Of a stretch of 64,000 nucleotides of DNA, positions 46,612 to 56,600 are shown one piece after another (the stretch's first letter is position 1; every line of letters starts with the position of its first letter). Both the position numbers and the translations under genes were made by a program. The notes under the pieces were generated by a model. It saw only the letters and a list, made by a program, of their open reading frames with translations, was not told the origin of the DNA and made no database searches. Location of the stretch: NCBI GenBank assembly GCA_046351555.1, contig JAXLYI010000017.1, positions 1-64,000 of the forward strand, written 5' to 3'. This DNA is from CAISKJ01 sp046351555 (GTDB lineage Bacteria; Myxococcota_A; Polyangia; Polyangiales; Ga0077539).

Positions 46612-46638
46612 TTGGCACTCGCGATGTAGGTCTGCCAG
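46612..46638 (-). promoter_or_regulatory. Second CIRCE-like inverted repeat, distal to groES
   Basis: TTGGCACTC (46612-46620) and GTCTGCCAG (46630-46638) flank exactly nine bases; the left half matches CIRCE at 8 of 9 positions and the right at 5. It shares the TGGCACTC and CTGCCAG cores with the site at 46493-46519, 119 bp away. It is also 164 bp upstream of the divergent gene at 46802, so it could serve either direction. Confidence 0.55.
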
Positions 46639-46801
46639 GGGCCGCTGGGAGCGCGCGATTCGAGGTGATTTCGGGGGTGTTTCGTCGCCGGTCGGCGGGG
46701 CGCCGGCTTCGTGCGTCGGCCGTTTCTGCCCTGGTAGATACAGAGACAGAGACGCCGTGGCGTCGACGGTCGACGCCGCGGCCTCGGAAGGAGGCGACGC
46801 G

Positions 46802-47383
46802 ATGACGAAGATCGAGACCTGCAGCGACCTGGGCGACTGGTTCGAGGGCCTGGTGATCACCGCGATGCGCAAGAGGCGGGTGCGCGCGGCGCCGGAGACG
46901 GCGAGCTACGTCGCCGGGGTGCTGGCGACATGCTCGGCCCGCGCGGAGGCGCCCTTCCTCGACCGGCCGCTGGTGGTTCTCCTCGACGAGGCGCTCGCCG
47001 CGCCCGCCCACGCTCGCTGCGCCGCGCTCCAGGCCGTGGGCGACGGCGCCCTGTGCCTCTCGGGCCTCTTCGGCGACCACGCCACGCGGCACCAGGTGGA
47101 CGCCGGGCTCTACGCGCGGATGGGGTCGTTCGCCTACCGCGAGGCCGCGGCGCTGGCGCGCGCGCCGGAGGTCTCGGAGCCCGTGGCGCTGGCCGAGCTC
47201 GGCGAGCAGTTCCCGCGCTTCGTGGACGTGGTGGCCGAGGTGGCGGAGGCGCAGTGCCTCGGGGCCGTGACGAAGTCGATCGTCGCCCTCTACGACCGCT
47301 GGAAGGGCGCGGGCAGCGCGCGCGCGGCGGAGGAGCTCTGCCTCCGCGGGGTCTTCCCCGTGAAGGACGGCGGATCGGCATGA
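46802..47383 (+). CDS. Hypothetical protein, first gene of a two-gene operon divergent from groES
   Basis: A 193-residue protein, ATG 46802 with AAGGAGG upstream. Mostly helical, with three or four Leu/Ala-rich helices (LGDWFEGLVITAMRKRRVR; ASYVAGVLATCSARAEAP; EQFPRFVDVVAEVAEAQCLG) and five Cys. No signal peptide. The sequence does not match a family I recognise. The next gene starts inside its stop, and both sit downstream of CIRCE-like sites, suggesting stress regulation. Confidence 0.77.
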   Translation: MTKIETCSDLGDWFEGLVITAMRKRRVRAAPETASYVAGVLATCSARAEAPFLDRPLVVLLDEALAAPAHARCAALQAVGDGALCLSGLFGDHATRHQVDAGLYARMGSFAYREAAALARAPEVSEPVALAELGEQFPRFVDVVAEVAEAQCLGAVTKSIVALYDRWKGAGSARAAEELCLRGVFPVKDGGSA

Positions 47384-48021
47384 CGGCGCCCGGGGCGCTC
47401 GGCGCGCTTCAGCGCCACCTCGCGTCGCTCTACCGCCTCGACGTCGCCCACGACGTGAGCGACTTCGTCCGCCCCCTCGACGCCCGCGACCCCGACGCCC
47501 ACCGCCACGAGGTCGTGCTCGTCGACGACGCGCCCGGCGCCCTCTCGGTCGCCGTGTGCCTCTCCGACGACGTCCTCCGCGCGCTCGCCGGCGAGGCCGT
47601 CGCGGGCCTCCCACGCTTCGACGCGTGGTGCGCGGCGGTCGAGGGCGTCAGCCACTTCACGCTCCTCGCGTGGCGCGCCGAGCGCGGGCGCGGCGTCTCG
47701 CAGCTCGAGCTCGAGGTGCAGGCCGACGTCGACAAGTTCGCCCTCGCGCTCCTCCAGCGCGCGCTCCACCGGGCGCCGGGCGAAGTCCACCGCAGCTCGG
47801 GGCTCCTGCGCCGCGCGCTCTTCGAACGCGCCGCCTTCCACGACGCGCCCGACACCCCGCGCGGCCGCCGCTACCGCGACGCCCACCGCCTCGCCGCCCG
47901 CTACGCGCAGTCGCTCGAGCGCCGCCACCTCCGCGGCGGGCGCCTCGCGCGCATGGTCGAGGAGCTCCGGGACTACTACCGGAGCAGCGCCCGCACGCGC
48001 TACGAGATGGCCACCGGCTGA
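47380..48021 (+). CDS. Hypothetical protein overlapping the gene at 46802
   Basis: A 213-residue protein whose ATG 47380 overlaps the previous stop by four bases (ATGA), a hallmark of coupled translation. Landmarks: DVAHDVSDFVRPLDARDP, an Asp-rich strand VVLVDDAPGALSVAVCLSDDV, a helix DVDKFALALLQRALHRAPG and a basic C-terminal helix RHLRGGRLARMVEELRDYYR. No recognised family. It may work together with the first product, given the coupling. Confidence 0.77.
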   Translation: MTAPGALGALQRHLASLYRLDVAHDVSDFVRPLDARDPDAHRHEVVLVDDAPGALSVAVCLSDDVLRALAGEAVAGLPRFDAWCAAVEGVSHFTLLAWRAERGRGVSQLELEVQADVDKFALALLQRALHRAPGEVHRSSGLLRRALFERAAFHDAPDTPRGRRYRDAHRLAARYAQSLERRHLRGGRLARMVEELRDYYRSSARTRYEMATG

Positions 48022-48064
48022 ACGCCGGGGGGTACTTCCGTGAAGCGGGTCGAGGGGTGAACGT

Positions 48065-48094
48065 GGGGCGCCCGGGCGATGCGCCGGGCGCCCC
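48065..48094. terminator. Perfect 11-bp GC stem between convergent genes (probable terminator)
   Basis: GGGGCGCCCGG (48065-48075) pairs exactly with CCGGGCGCCCC (48084-48094) across an 8-base loop. It sits between the stop at 48021 (+) and the stop at 48122 (-). There is no following T-tract, so it is called from structure and position alone. Confidence 0.5.
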
Positions 48095-48121
48095 GCTGGG
48101 GGGGAGCGGGTCAGCCCGCGG

Positions 48122-50710
48122 TCACGGCGGGGTGAGGCGGAAGCCGACGCCGGTGGTGAGGGTGTTCGGGTAGTCCTGCGAGATGAGGTTGCCGCGCGTG
48201 CCCATCGCGTCCTCGGCGCCGACCGTGGCCGAGTCGCCGTTGGCGCGGGTGGTGGTCGGGGTGATCGAGCAGTAGTGGTACTCGATCACGCCGGTGGTCT
48301 CGAAGAGCTTCGCCTGGAAGGTGATGCGCTCGGTGGCGGCGGTGCCGCTGAGGGTGCGCCAGTTGTTCCACGCGATGACGAAGCGGCGGTTGGGCGCGGT
48401 GCCGACGGTCGCGGTGCGGACGGTGGTGGTCATCGCGTCGACCGTGGTGAAGTCGTCCCAGAAGGGCGCGACGAAGTTGTTGGGCGTGCCGTTGTTGGGG
48501 ATGCCCGTGTTCGAGTAGGCCGTGCTCGGCGTCCCGGTGGCCGAGGGCCAGAGCTGCGCGAAGCCGTTGGACGTGACCGAGAAGTGCGTCTCGTCCTCCC
48601 CGAAGAAGCGGAAGGTGAAGGGCAGCGCCGCGAGCGCGCTCGCCGAGTCGTCCGACCAGCCGTCCGCCGGCGCCACCGTCGCGCCCGACGACACGTCGTC
48701 GCACGCCGCCGCGATCGTCGAGAACGCGAAGTACGGCACCGGCGGCGTCGGGAGGGCAGCGGCCGTCGCCGTGATCGTGAACGGCCCGCCCGCCGCGGTG
48801 GTGGTCGGCGAGACCGAGACCACCATGGTGCGCGGCAGGTGCGTCGGGTTGTCGAGGGCCATCGTGGCCGGGCCACCGTCGGCGGTCGCCACGGTGCTGT
48901 TGAAGCAGCCCGTCGCCGCGCAGCCGGTGAGACCACGGAGGCGCGGGCGCCACGTCGCGCCCGAGGCGGGCTGGGCCACCACGGACACGCGCCGCTGCGC
49001 GGGCACCACCACCGTGTAGAAGACTTCGGGGCCCAGGTCGGCGGTGGAGCAGCGGGTCGGGCGGGCGACGCCGAGGGCCGTGTCGCCCATCACGGGCGCC
49101 CCGTCGGCCAGGGAGGCCGACACGTCGCAGGCGCTCGTCGACACCACCGGCGCGACGGCGGTCGCGAGGTCGAAGGAGAGCGGCGTCGCGGCGCTGTCGC
49201 TGCTCACCGAGACGTAGACCGTGCGGGCGCTCGAGCGGGGGTTGTTGACGCCGAGCGCCGAGGGCATGTTCGTGACGCCGGCGGTCGAGGCGGTGCAAAC
49301 GGTCGCGTCGCAGGCGTCGAGGTAGCGCACCACCGCGCTGCGCCCGCTGGCCGCCGCGGGGGTCACGGTGGTGGTGAGCCGCTGGCCCGCGGGGATCGAC
49401 ACGCGATACCAGCGCTGGGCCCCGGCGCTCGTCTGGCACACCGTGCTCGCGGGGCCGCCGCCCGTGGTGCTCTCGCCCGTGCGGCCCATGCCCGCGGGCA
49501 CGTCGATGGCCATCGCGCACGAGGCGCCCGGCAGGATCATCGCGGTCGTGAGGGCGAGGTCGAAGGTGCCCGAGAGGACGCCCGCGGAGTTGGCGTTCAC
49601 CGAGACGACGTAGGTGCGGGAGGTGGCCCCGCTGTTGGCGAAGGTGATCGACGCGGGCATCCCGGCCGAGCCGGTGGCGTTGCCCGCGCACGAGGTCGCG
49701 TCGCACGAGTCGAGCACGCGGACCACGGGCGTCCACGTGGGCGAGGTGCCGGTGGGCGTCACGCGGACGGTGGCCTGGGTCGTCGCCGGCACGGTGACCG
49801 TGTAGTAGAGCTGGCCGCTTCCGCCGGTGACGCAGGTGGTCGGCGCGGTCAGCGCGCCGGCGAGGTTCTGGCCCGTGAGGCCCGCGGTGGTGAGCGCGAG
49901 GGCCCCGGCGCAGGCGCCGTTGGCCGCAGGCGGCGCGCCGATCGCGCTCAGCACGTAGGTCCCCATCGCGGTGTTGTAGCCGTCGACGATGAGGCTGTAC
50001 GTCCCGGGCTCGAGGACGCCGCGGAGCCGCGACGAGAGCGAGACGGACGCACCCGACGCGTCGTCGCTGCAGAGCACCTCGGAGGAGGCGGTGTTGCACG
50101 TGCGGCGCAGCGAGAGGACGGTGTCGAAGCCCGTCCCCATGTTGTCGGTCGAGATCGTCGCGAGGGTGCGCTCGGTGACCGTGAGCGTGTACACGTGCTC
50201 GGGGCCGCCCGCGTTCGACTGGCAGGTCGTCGAGGCGACCTGACTCGCGCCGCTCGTGGTCGCCATGATGTTCATCGGCGTGCCGGGCAGCGTGATCGTC
50301 GCGCGCGACGCCGGGCACATGTCGACCCGCGCGTCCGCCGCGTCCGCGCCGCCCGCGTCGGAGGCGTCGGTGCCGCCAGCGTCGGCAGCGTCGGCGCCAC
50401 CGGCATCCGTAGCGTCGGTGCCGCCAGCGTCCGCTGCGTCCACGCCGCCCGCGTCGGAGGCGTCGGTGCCGCCAGCGTCCGAAGCGTCGGTGCCGCCAAC
50501 GTCGGAGGCGTCGGTGCCGCCAGCGTCCGCGGCGTCCCGGCCAGCGTCGGCGGCGTCCTGGCCGCCTGCGTCGGCGACGTCGTCACCGCCCTTGTCCGTC
50601 GGGGTGGCGTCGGCGGCGTCGGTGTCTGCGTCCGTGGGACCCGGGCCCGTGGGGCTGTTGCTGCAGCCGATCAGAACGGCCAGGAGTGCGTAGGACCATC
50701 GTTGCGACAT
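48122..50710 (-). CDS. Asp/Ala-linker lipoprotein with PPC-like domains
   Basis: An 862-residue lipoprotein (LLAVLIGC, Cys16; AAGGAG upstream of ATG 50710). Residues about 25-145 are a GGTDASDA-type low-complexity linker. The rest is tandem pre-peptidase-C-like beta domains: first VLSLRRTCNTASSEVLCSDD ... LEPGTYSLIVDGY, then repeats of about 125 residues with Cys pairs such as LDSCDATSCAG and LDACDATVCTA. The last 180 residues resemble a bacterial lectin-like or nidogen-like domain (FTFRFFGEDETHFSVTSNGF, FVAPFWDDFTTVD). Likely a surface or matrix protein; ligand unknown. Confidence 0.83.
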   Translation of the reverse strand: MSQRWSYALLAVLIGCSNSPTGPGPTDADTDAADATPTDKGGDDVADAGGQDAADAGRDAADAGGTDASDVGGTDASDAGGTDASDAGGVDAADAGGTDATDAGGADAADAGGTDASDAGGADAADARVDMCPASRATITLPGTPMNIMATTSGASQVASTTCQSNAGGPEHVYTLTVTERTLATISTDNMGTGFDTVLSLRRTCNTASSEVLCSDDASGASVSLSSRLRGVLEPGTYSLIVDGYNTAMGTYVLSAIGAPPAANGACAGALALTTAGLTGQNLAGALTAPTTCVTGGSGQLYYTVTVPATTQATVRVTPTGTSPTWTPVVRVLDSCDATSCAGNATGSAGMPASITFANSGATSRTYVVSVNANSAGVLSGTFDLALTTAMILPGASCAMAIDVPAGMGRTGESTTGGGPASTVCQTSAGAQRWYRVSIPAGQRLTTTVTPAAASGRSAVVRYLDACDATVCTASTAGVTNMPSALGVNNPRSSARTVYVSVSSDSAATPLSFDLATAVAPVVSTSACDVSASLADGAPVMGDTALGVARPTRCSTADLGPEVFYTVVVPAQRRVSVVAQPASGATWRPRLRGLTGCAATGCFNSTVATADGGPATMALDNPTHLPRTMVVSVSPTTTAAGGPFTITATAAALPTPPVPYFAFSTIAAACDDVSSGATVAPADGWSDDSASALAALPFTFRFFGEDETHFSVTSNGFAQLWPSATGTPSTAYSNTGIPNNGTPNNFVAPFWDDFTTVDAMTTTVRTATVGTAPNRRFVIAWNNWRTLSGTAATERITFQAKLFETTGVIEYHYCSITPTTTRANGDSATVGAEDAMGTRGNLISQDYPNTLTTGVGFRLTPP
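50330..50580 (-). repeat. 24-bp tandem repeat (about ten units) encoding GGTDASDA
   Basis: Imperfect 24-bp units code for eight-residue blocks (GGTDASDA, GGVDAADA and variants) in the linker of the PPC-like lipoprotein. Units differ mostly at third positions or between Ser and Ala. The limits are approximate. Confidence 0.75.
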
Positions 50711-50976
50711 AAGCGATCTCGGCTCCTTGTGTGGGGGACGGCGCACCCGGCGGACCCGACGCGCGGCGAGGCGCCGCCCGCCGAGGCGATGCCAGCACCG
50801 GCGCCGCCGTACTCGTCGCACGTGGCGGCGGTCGGGAACCGGAGAAACCGTCGCGGCCGATGGGACCTTCATCGGGCCCTTTCGTCAACCCTTTCCTGCG
50901 GCTCACACGCCGCGGGCGCCTCGACCCTTGCGTGCGGCGCCCCAACGCGCGCACCCTCCGCGGCCCCACGACTCCT

Positions 50977-51978
50977 ATGTCCGCCACGATCCACGCCTGG
51001 GCCCAGCACTCCCCCCGCACCGCGCTCGAGCCCGTCGAGCTCCCCGACCCGGGGCCGCCCGCGGGCCCTGACGTCGACGTCGCCGTCGCGCACTGCTCCG
51101 TCTGCCACAGCGACGTCCACCTGCTCGACGGCGACTGGGGCGAGGTGAAGCGACCGCTCATCCCCGGCCACGAGGTGGTGGGCCGCGTCATCGCGCGCGG
51201 GCCCGACGCGGTCGTCCCGATGGGCGCGCTGGTGGGCGTCGGCTGGCAGGCCGGCGCGTGCGGCCGCTGCCCGGCGTGCACCTCCGAGCGCTCGCACCTC
51301 TGCACCGGCGGCAAGGTGCGCACGTGCGTCGGGCGTCAGGGGGGCTTCGCCACGCGCGTCCGCGTCGACTCGCGGTGGGCCTTCGAACTCCCGGCGGGCC
51401 TCGACGCGGCCACCGCGGCGCCGCTCCTCTGCGCGGGGCTGACGGTGTTCTCTCCGCTCGAGCGGCTCGGCGCGGGCGCGGGCAAGCGCGTCGGCGTGGT
51501 GGGCCTCGGGGGCCTCGGGCACATGGCCGTCCGCTTCGCCGCGGCCCTCGGCGCCGAGGTGGTGGCCTTCGACCCCGACCTCACCAAGAAGGACCTCGCC
51601 CGCTCGCTCGGGGCCGCCGAGCTGCTCGACGCGCGCGGCGCGCTCCCCGCCAACGCGGTCGATCTGCTGCTCGTCACCACCCACGCCAACCTCCCCTGGG
51701 ACGCGTGGATGAAGGTGCTCGACCTCGAGGGGACGCTGTGCCTCATCGGCGTCCCGTCGCAGCCGCTCACGCTCGGCGTCGACCCGCTGCTCGACGAGCA
51801 GAAGCGCGTCACCGGCAGCGTGGTGGGCTCGCCCGCGACGATGCGCCGGATGCTCTCGCTCGCCGCCGAGCGCGGTATCGCCCCGATCACCGAGCGCATG
51901 CCGATGGCGCAGGTGAACGACGCCGTCGCCCGCGTCCGCGAGGGCAAGGCGCGCCTGCGCGTCGTGCTCGACGTGTGA
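50977..51978 (+). CDS. Zinc-dependent alcohol/aldehyde dehydrogenase (YahK/CAD type)
   Basis: A 333-residue medium-chain dehydrogenase interconverting alcohols and aldehydes with NAD(P)H. The catalytic zinc site has Cys40 in HCSVCHSDVH and His65-Glu66 in GHEVVG. The structural zinc site is Cys95, Cys98, Cys101 and Cys109. The nucleotide motif is GVVGLGGLGHMAVRFA. ILE-type CHSD and GWQAGACGRCPAC segments place it near the CAD/YahK/AdhA group, which favours NADPH. ATG 50977. No operon partners are visible. Confidence 0.92.
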   Translation: MSATIHAWAQHSPRTALEPVELPDPGPPAGPDVDVAVAHCSVCHSDVHLLDGDWGEVKRPLIPGHEVVGRVIARGPDAVVPMGALVGVGWQAGACGRCPACTSERSHLCTGGKVRTCVGRQGGFATRVRVDSRWAFELPAGLDAATAAPLLCAGLTVFSPLERLGAGAGKRVGVVGLGGLGHMAVRFAAALGAEVVAFDPDLTKKDLARSLGAAELLDARGALPANAVDLLLVTTHANLPWDAWMKVLDLEGTLCLIGVPSQPLTLGVDPLLDEQKRVTGSVVGSPATMRRMLSLAAERGIAPITERMPMAQVNDAVARVREGKARLRVVLDV

Positions 51979-51979
51979 G

Positions 51980-53005
51980 CTAGAAAATCCGGTCGAGCAC
52001 GAGCATCGCGGCGAAGGCCACGGCCGCGCTCATCGGGAGCGTGAGCACCCACGCCACGAGGATGTTGCCCGCGACGCCCCAGCGCACCGCGGAGATGCGC
52101 TTCGACGCGCCGACGCCCATGATCGAGGCGTTGATGCAGTGGGTGGTGGAGACGGGCACGCCGAAATGGCTGGCCGCGAGGATGGTGGCCGCGCCGGCGG
52201 TCTCCGCGGCGAAGCCCTGGAGCGGCGAGATGTGGATGATCTTCGTCCCCATCGTCTTGATGATCTTCTGGCCGCCCGCCATGGTGCCGAGGCCGATGGC
52301 GGTGGCGCAGGCGAGCACCACCCAGAAGGGGACGTGTCCGTCGCGCGCCGGGAGCACCCAGGCCGGGATCCCGCCGGCGTGGCCCGCGGCCGCGAAGGAG
52401 ACGAGCGCGAGGGTGATGACGCCCATGGACTTCTGCGCGTCGTTGGAGCCGTGGGAGAAGGCCATCATCCCCGCGGAGAGGAGCTGGAGGCGGCGCGAGA
52501 TCGAGTGGACGCGGGCGGGGCGCGTGCGGCGGAAGATCCAGTAGAGGGCGATCATCACCCAGAAGGCGATGAAGAACCCGAGGGTGGGCGAGACCACCAG
52601 CGGGACGAGCACCTTCTTGCCGAGCGCCTCCCAGCGGAAGGCGTCGACGCCGGCGTGGGCGACGACCGCGCCGGCGAGGCCGCCGACGAGCGCGTGCGAC
52701 GAGCTCGAGGGGATGCCGCGCCACCAGGTGAAGAGGTTCCAGACGATGGCGCCGAGGAGGGCGGCGAGGACGACGGGCTGCGAGACGACGCGCGCGTCGG
52801 CGAAGCCCGAGGCGATGGTCTTCGCGACGGCGGTGCCGGTGACCGCGCCGACGAAGTTGAGCACGCCCGCGATCATCACCGCCGTGCGGATCGGCAGGAC
52901 GCCGGTGGAGACCACCGTGGCGATCGCGTTGGCCGCGTCGTGGAAGCCGTTGATGTAGTCGAAGACGATGGCCACCACGACCACCGTCACGAGCAGGCTA
53001 ACCAT
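51980..53005 (-). CDS. pit: Low-affinity inorganic phosphate transporter (PiT family)
   Basis: A 341-residue membrane protein with about ten helices that carries phosphate with a cation. The two PiT signatures are present: YINGFHDAANAIATVVSTGVL in the first half and MAFSHGSNDAQKSMGVI in the second, with GG-x-GM and IPSSSSHALVGGL loops. It overlaps the upstream DUF47 gene by 8 bp, the usual Pit pairing; the DUF47 partner is thought to regulate the transporter. Confidence 0.95.
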   Translation of the reverse strand: MVSLLVTVVVVAIVFDYINGFHDAANAIATVVSTGVLPIRTAVMIAGVLNFVGAVTGTAVAKTIASGFADARVVSQPVVLAALLGAIVWNLFTWWRGIPSSSSHALVGGLAGAVVAHAGVDAFRWEALGKKVLVPLVVSPTLGFFIAFWVMIALYWIFRRTRPARVHSISRRLQLLSAGMMAFSHGSNDAQKSMGVITLALVSFAAAGHAGGIPAWVLPARDGHVPFWVVLACATAIGLGTMAGGQKIIKTMGTKIIHISPLQGFAAETAGAATILAASHFGVPVSTTHCINASIMGVGASKRISAVRWGVAGNILVAWVLTLPMSAAVAFAAMLVLDRIF

Positions 53006-53639
53006 GCTTCACCGCGAGGTTGGCCAGGGTCTCGCCGACGTGCTCGCACTGGTCGATGGCGTTCTCGAGGTCTTCGAGCACCTCCTTCTCGCGGAGCATG
53101 CGCCGGGCGTCGACCGCGTCATCGCGGAAGAGCGCGCTGATCGCGTCGCGGAAGATCGCGTCGGCGTCCTTCTCCACCTGCCGCACCGCGCGGGCGGCCT
53201 CCATCAGCTCGGCGTACTCGTGGCGGCGGAGCTTGGGCATCGCCTCCTCGAGCAGCCGCGTCGCCTTGCCGAGCAGGTCGACGAGCGCGAGCATCGGCGG
53301 CGTGGGCCGCTCGACGCCGTAGAGCACGCACGCGCGGGCGGTGCCGTTGGCGAGGTCGAGCACGTCGTCGAGCTGGGCCGAGAGGCGCTGGAGGTCCTCC
53401 CGGTCGATCGGGGTGACGAAGGTGCGGGCGAGCGCGTCCTCCATCTCGTGCACCACCTTGTCGCCCTCGTGCTCGTGGGCCTGCACGGCGTCGCGCACGG
53501 CGGCGACGGTCACCCCCGGCTCGTGCAGCCGCGCGAGGGCCTTCGCACCGGCGCTGGCGGCGGCGGCCTGGCGCTCGAGGTAGTCGTAGAAATGGTCCTC
53601 CCGCGGGAGGAGGAAGCGGACGAGGTCCTGGAGGTTCAC
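52998..53639 (-). CDS. DUF47 / PhoU-like Pit accessory protein
   Basis: A 213-residue all-helical protein from a GTG at 53639. DUF47/PhoU-like landmarks: FLLPREDHFYDYLERQ at the N-terminus, HEHEGDKVVHEMEDALARTFVTPIDREDLQRLS in the centre, and KDADAIFRDAISALFRDD near the end. PhoU-type proteins bind metal clusters and modulate phosphate transport. Its end overlaps the pit start by 8 bp. Confidence 0.92.
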   Translation of the reverse strand: MNLQDLVRFLLPREDHFYDYLERQAAAASAGAKALARLHEPGVTVAAVRDAVQAHEHEGDKVVHEMEDALARTFVTPIDREDLQRLSAQLDDVLDLANGTARACVLYGVERPTPPMLALVDLLGKATRLLEEAMPKLRRHEYAELMEAARAVRQVEKDADAIFRDAISALFRDDAVDARRMLREKEVLEDLENAIDQCEHVGETLANLAVKHG

Positions 53640-53689
53640 GCCGCGAGGTGTCGCCGCGGGCGGGGGGCGGCGTCAAGGCCCTCGCGCGC

Positions 53690-56600
53690 TCAGAACAGCG
53701 TGCTCTCCACCGGCGAGTTGCCCTGGCCGAAGAGCGTCACCACCCGCGCGTGCTCGCGGATGGCCGTGAGGTAGCTGTCGCGCAAAGTTGGCGTGCGGAT
53801 GCGGTTGGCGCGCGCCATCAGCCGGGTGTGGGCGAGCGACACCACCGCGCGGGCGGCGTCGTGGCGGTCGGCCAGGGTGAGCGCGTCGACGTGGACGAGG
53901 TGGACGAAGGCGTCCTCCAGGCACTGCACCTCCGCGGCCCCGAGCAGCACCAGGGCGCGCTCGGAGAGGGCCAGCGCGCCCGCGGCGTCGCGGAGCGAGA
54001 GGGAGGTCTCCGCGGCCGCGGCGCAGGCGACCGCCTGGTCGGCCGGGTCGGGCTCGAGGAGCTGGATCGCGCGCTCGCCCTCGACCACCGCGCGGTCGAG
54101 GTCGAGGAGGGCCGTGGCGACGCGGCACCGGGTGACCCGCGCGAGGCCCGCGAGGCGGCGGTTGCCGTGGCGGGTGAAGGCCTCGATCGCGCGGTCGCAG
54201 GCGCCGCGGGCCTCGTCGAGGGCGTCCTCGATGAGGTGGGCGGCCGCGAGGTGGACCTCGGCGACGGCCGCGACGTGGTGGAGCCCGAGGCGCCGCGCCG
54301 CCGCCCGCGCCTCGCGCAGGGGCCCGAGCGAGCGCTGGTGCATCCCGAGGAGCTGGCGCCCGCGGCCCACCGACACCCGCAGCCCGCACATCTCGCGGAG
54401 GTTGCCAGACTCTTCGAAGCGCCGCGCGGCCTCGTCGAGCAGGGCGAGGTTGAGCTCGAGGTCGCCGTCGGCGCGGGCCACGGCGGCGCGGGCGCGCAGC
54501 ACGTCGCCGCGGAGGTCGGTCGGGTCGCCGGGGGAGGGCTCGGCGAGGGCGGCGTTGACCTCGCGGGCGAGGCGCGGCGAGGCGGCCTCGAGGCACGCGA
54601 CGACGGCGGCCGACTGGGCCGAGGCGTGGGCCGCGCGCGCGGCGGGCGACGGGGCGGGGGCGCGCAGCGGGGCGGAGATCGCGGCGAGGGCCTCGCGGTC
54701 GCCCAGACGTCCGCACGCCACCACCGACTCGCGCAGCGCGAGGAACCACTCCGCGCTCCCCTGCGGCAGCGCCCGCGCCGCCTCCGCGCCGCAGCGCACG
54801 GTGTCGGCGTTGTCGCCGCGCCAGCGGTGGGCCTCGGCCTGCAAGCGCAGGAGCGTCGCGAGGCTCGCGCCGGCGGCCCCGCAGGCGACCCCGCGCTCGG
54901 CGCGCGCGAGCACGCTGCCGAGCTCGCCGGCGTCGAGGGCGCGGCGGGCGGCGTCGACGTACTTCTCCACCGCGCGGGCGAGCGAGCCGCCGCGCTCGAG
55001 GTGCTCGGCGACGGCCGCGGGGTCGGACTCGCCGTTGCGCTCGAGCCACGCGGCGGCGAGGCGGTGGCCGAGGATGCGGTCGGCGTCGGTGAGCATCCCG
55101 TAGGCGACGTCGCGCACCTGCGGGTTGGGGAAGGCGTACTCCTGGTCGCCGGTGAAGCGCCCGTCGGGGACGGGGACGATGAGCTCGCGGTCGTCGAGGG
55201 AGGCGAGCCACTCGGGCGTGCGCCCGGCCGCGCCCTCGCCGAGCAGGGTGGAGACGCCGTCGCGCCAGAAGCGCTCGCCGAAGATGCTCGCGGCGCGGAG
55301 CACCCGGCGCGCGGCCGGGTCGAGGGCGCCGAGGCGCGCGTGCACCATCGCCTGGACGGTGCCCGGGAGCGAGAGCCCGCGGCCGGCGGCGACCGAGCGG
55401 ACGAGCTCCTCGAGGTAGAAGGCGTTGCCGTCGGCGCGCTCGACGAGGCGGGCGAGCGTGGGGCCGTCGAGCCGCTCGCCGAGGGCGTGGCGCGCGAGGG
55501 CCTCGACGGCCTTGCGGGAGAGGGCGCTGACGCGAACCTCCTGGGCGCCGCGCTCGACCCAGAGCTGCGGGAGCACCTCATGGAGCTCGGGGCGCCCGAC
55601 GCCGAGCACCATCAGCGGCCGCTCGCCGAGCGCGCGGAGGGCCGCGTCGAGCAGGCGCGCGGAGGGCGCGTCGCCCCACTGGAGGTCTTCGACGACGAGC
55701 AGGAGCGGGTGGGCGGCGGACTCGGCGGCGACGAGGTCGACCCAGGCGCGCCGCACCTCGGAGGTCATCAGCGCGGAGTCGAGGCGCGCGAGGCGGAGGC
55801 GCACGTTGTCGGCGTCGGCGAAGCCCGTGTCGGCCAGCTCGCCGAGGAAGTCGGTCACCCGCTGGCGGTCGGCCGCGGCCACCGTGCGCCCGACGCGCGC
55901 GCGGAGCTTCTGGCGCCGCACGGCGATGCGGTCTCCGGGGGCGAATCCCGCGAGGTCGCGGACGAGGGCGGCGACGAGCGCGAAGGGCGCGCCGACGCGC
56001 TCGGGGTCGCCGCGGAGCGACCACACCTCGAGGTCCTTCACGCGCGCGGCGGCGGCCCGTTCGAACTCGTGGCGGACGCGGGACTTCCCCATGCCCGCGG
56101 CGCCGGTGAGCAGCACGGCGCGGGCGACGGGCTCCTCGACGCACTCCTCGAGCGTGGCCAGCAGCGTCGCCATCTCGCGGCGACGCCCGACGAACGGCGT
56201 CGGCCGCCCGAGGAGGGGCCGCGCCGTCTCGACCACCGCGCGCTCGCCGACGAGCTCGTAGCCCGCGCTCGCCCGGTGCACCTCGAAGCGCGCGTCGAGC
56301 AGGCCCGCGTCGACCTCGCCGATGCGCACCGGCCGCGGCGCGCCGGGCGTCTCGGGCGCGGTCTGGTGCGCGTGGTGGAGGAGCTCGGAGGCGCGGTCGA
56401 TCACCTCGCCGATGGCCCCGTGGCCCGACTCCTGGGCCCACCCGGTGGCCAGCGATGCGGTGGCCGTGGGGGCGAGCGTGCGGAGCGCGATCGCGCAGCG
56501 CGCGGCGCGGGCGGCCTGGTCGGTGGCGGCCCCGCTCGCGCGCACCACCACCATCGCCATGCCGCGCCAGAGCGACTCGAACTGCGCCCCGAAGGACTCG

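Larger units (their letters stand above)
46329..46801. other. Divergent promoter region of groES-groEL and the 46802 operon
   Basis: This 473-bp stretch has no gene I can support. It holds two CIRCE-like inverted repeats (46493-46519 and 46612-46638). Reading toward groES, TTGACC lies within the first site (46507-46512 on the minus strand) as a possible -35. AAGGAGG immediately upstream of 46802 serves the plus-strand gene. The rest shows nothing definite. Confidence 0.6.

Noticed and set aside
46327..46629. Small plus-strand frame in the groE upstream region
   Set aside because: Overlaps the CIRCE-like site and has no ribosome site or plausible composition.
46612..46638. Sigma-54 promoter (TGGCAC-N5-TTGC)
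   Set aside because: TGGCAC is present at both CIRCE-like sites but no TTGC lies at the right distance; the symmetry with N9 spacing fits CIRCE better.
50583..51323. Minus-strand frame over the alcohol dehydrogenase start
   Set aside because: Antisense to a zinc dehydrogenase with complete motifs; no signal or domain of its own.
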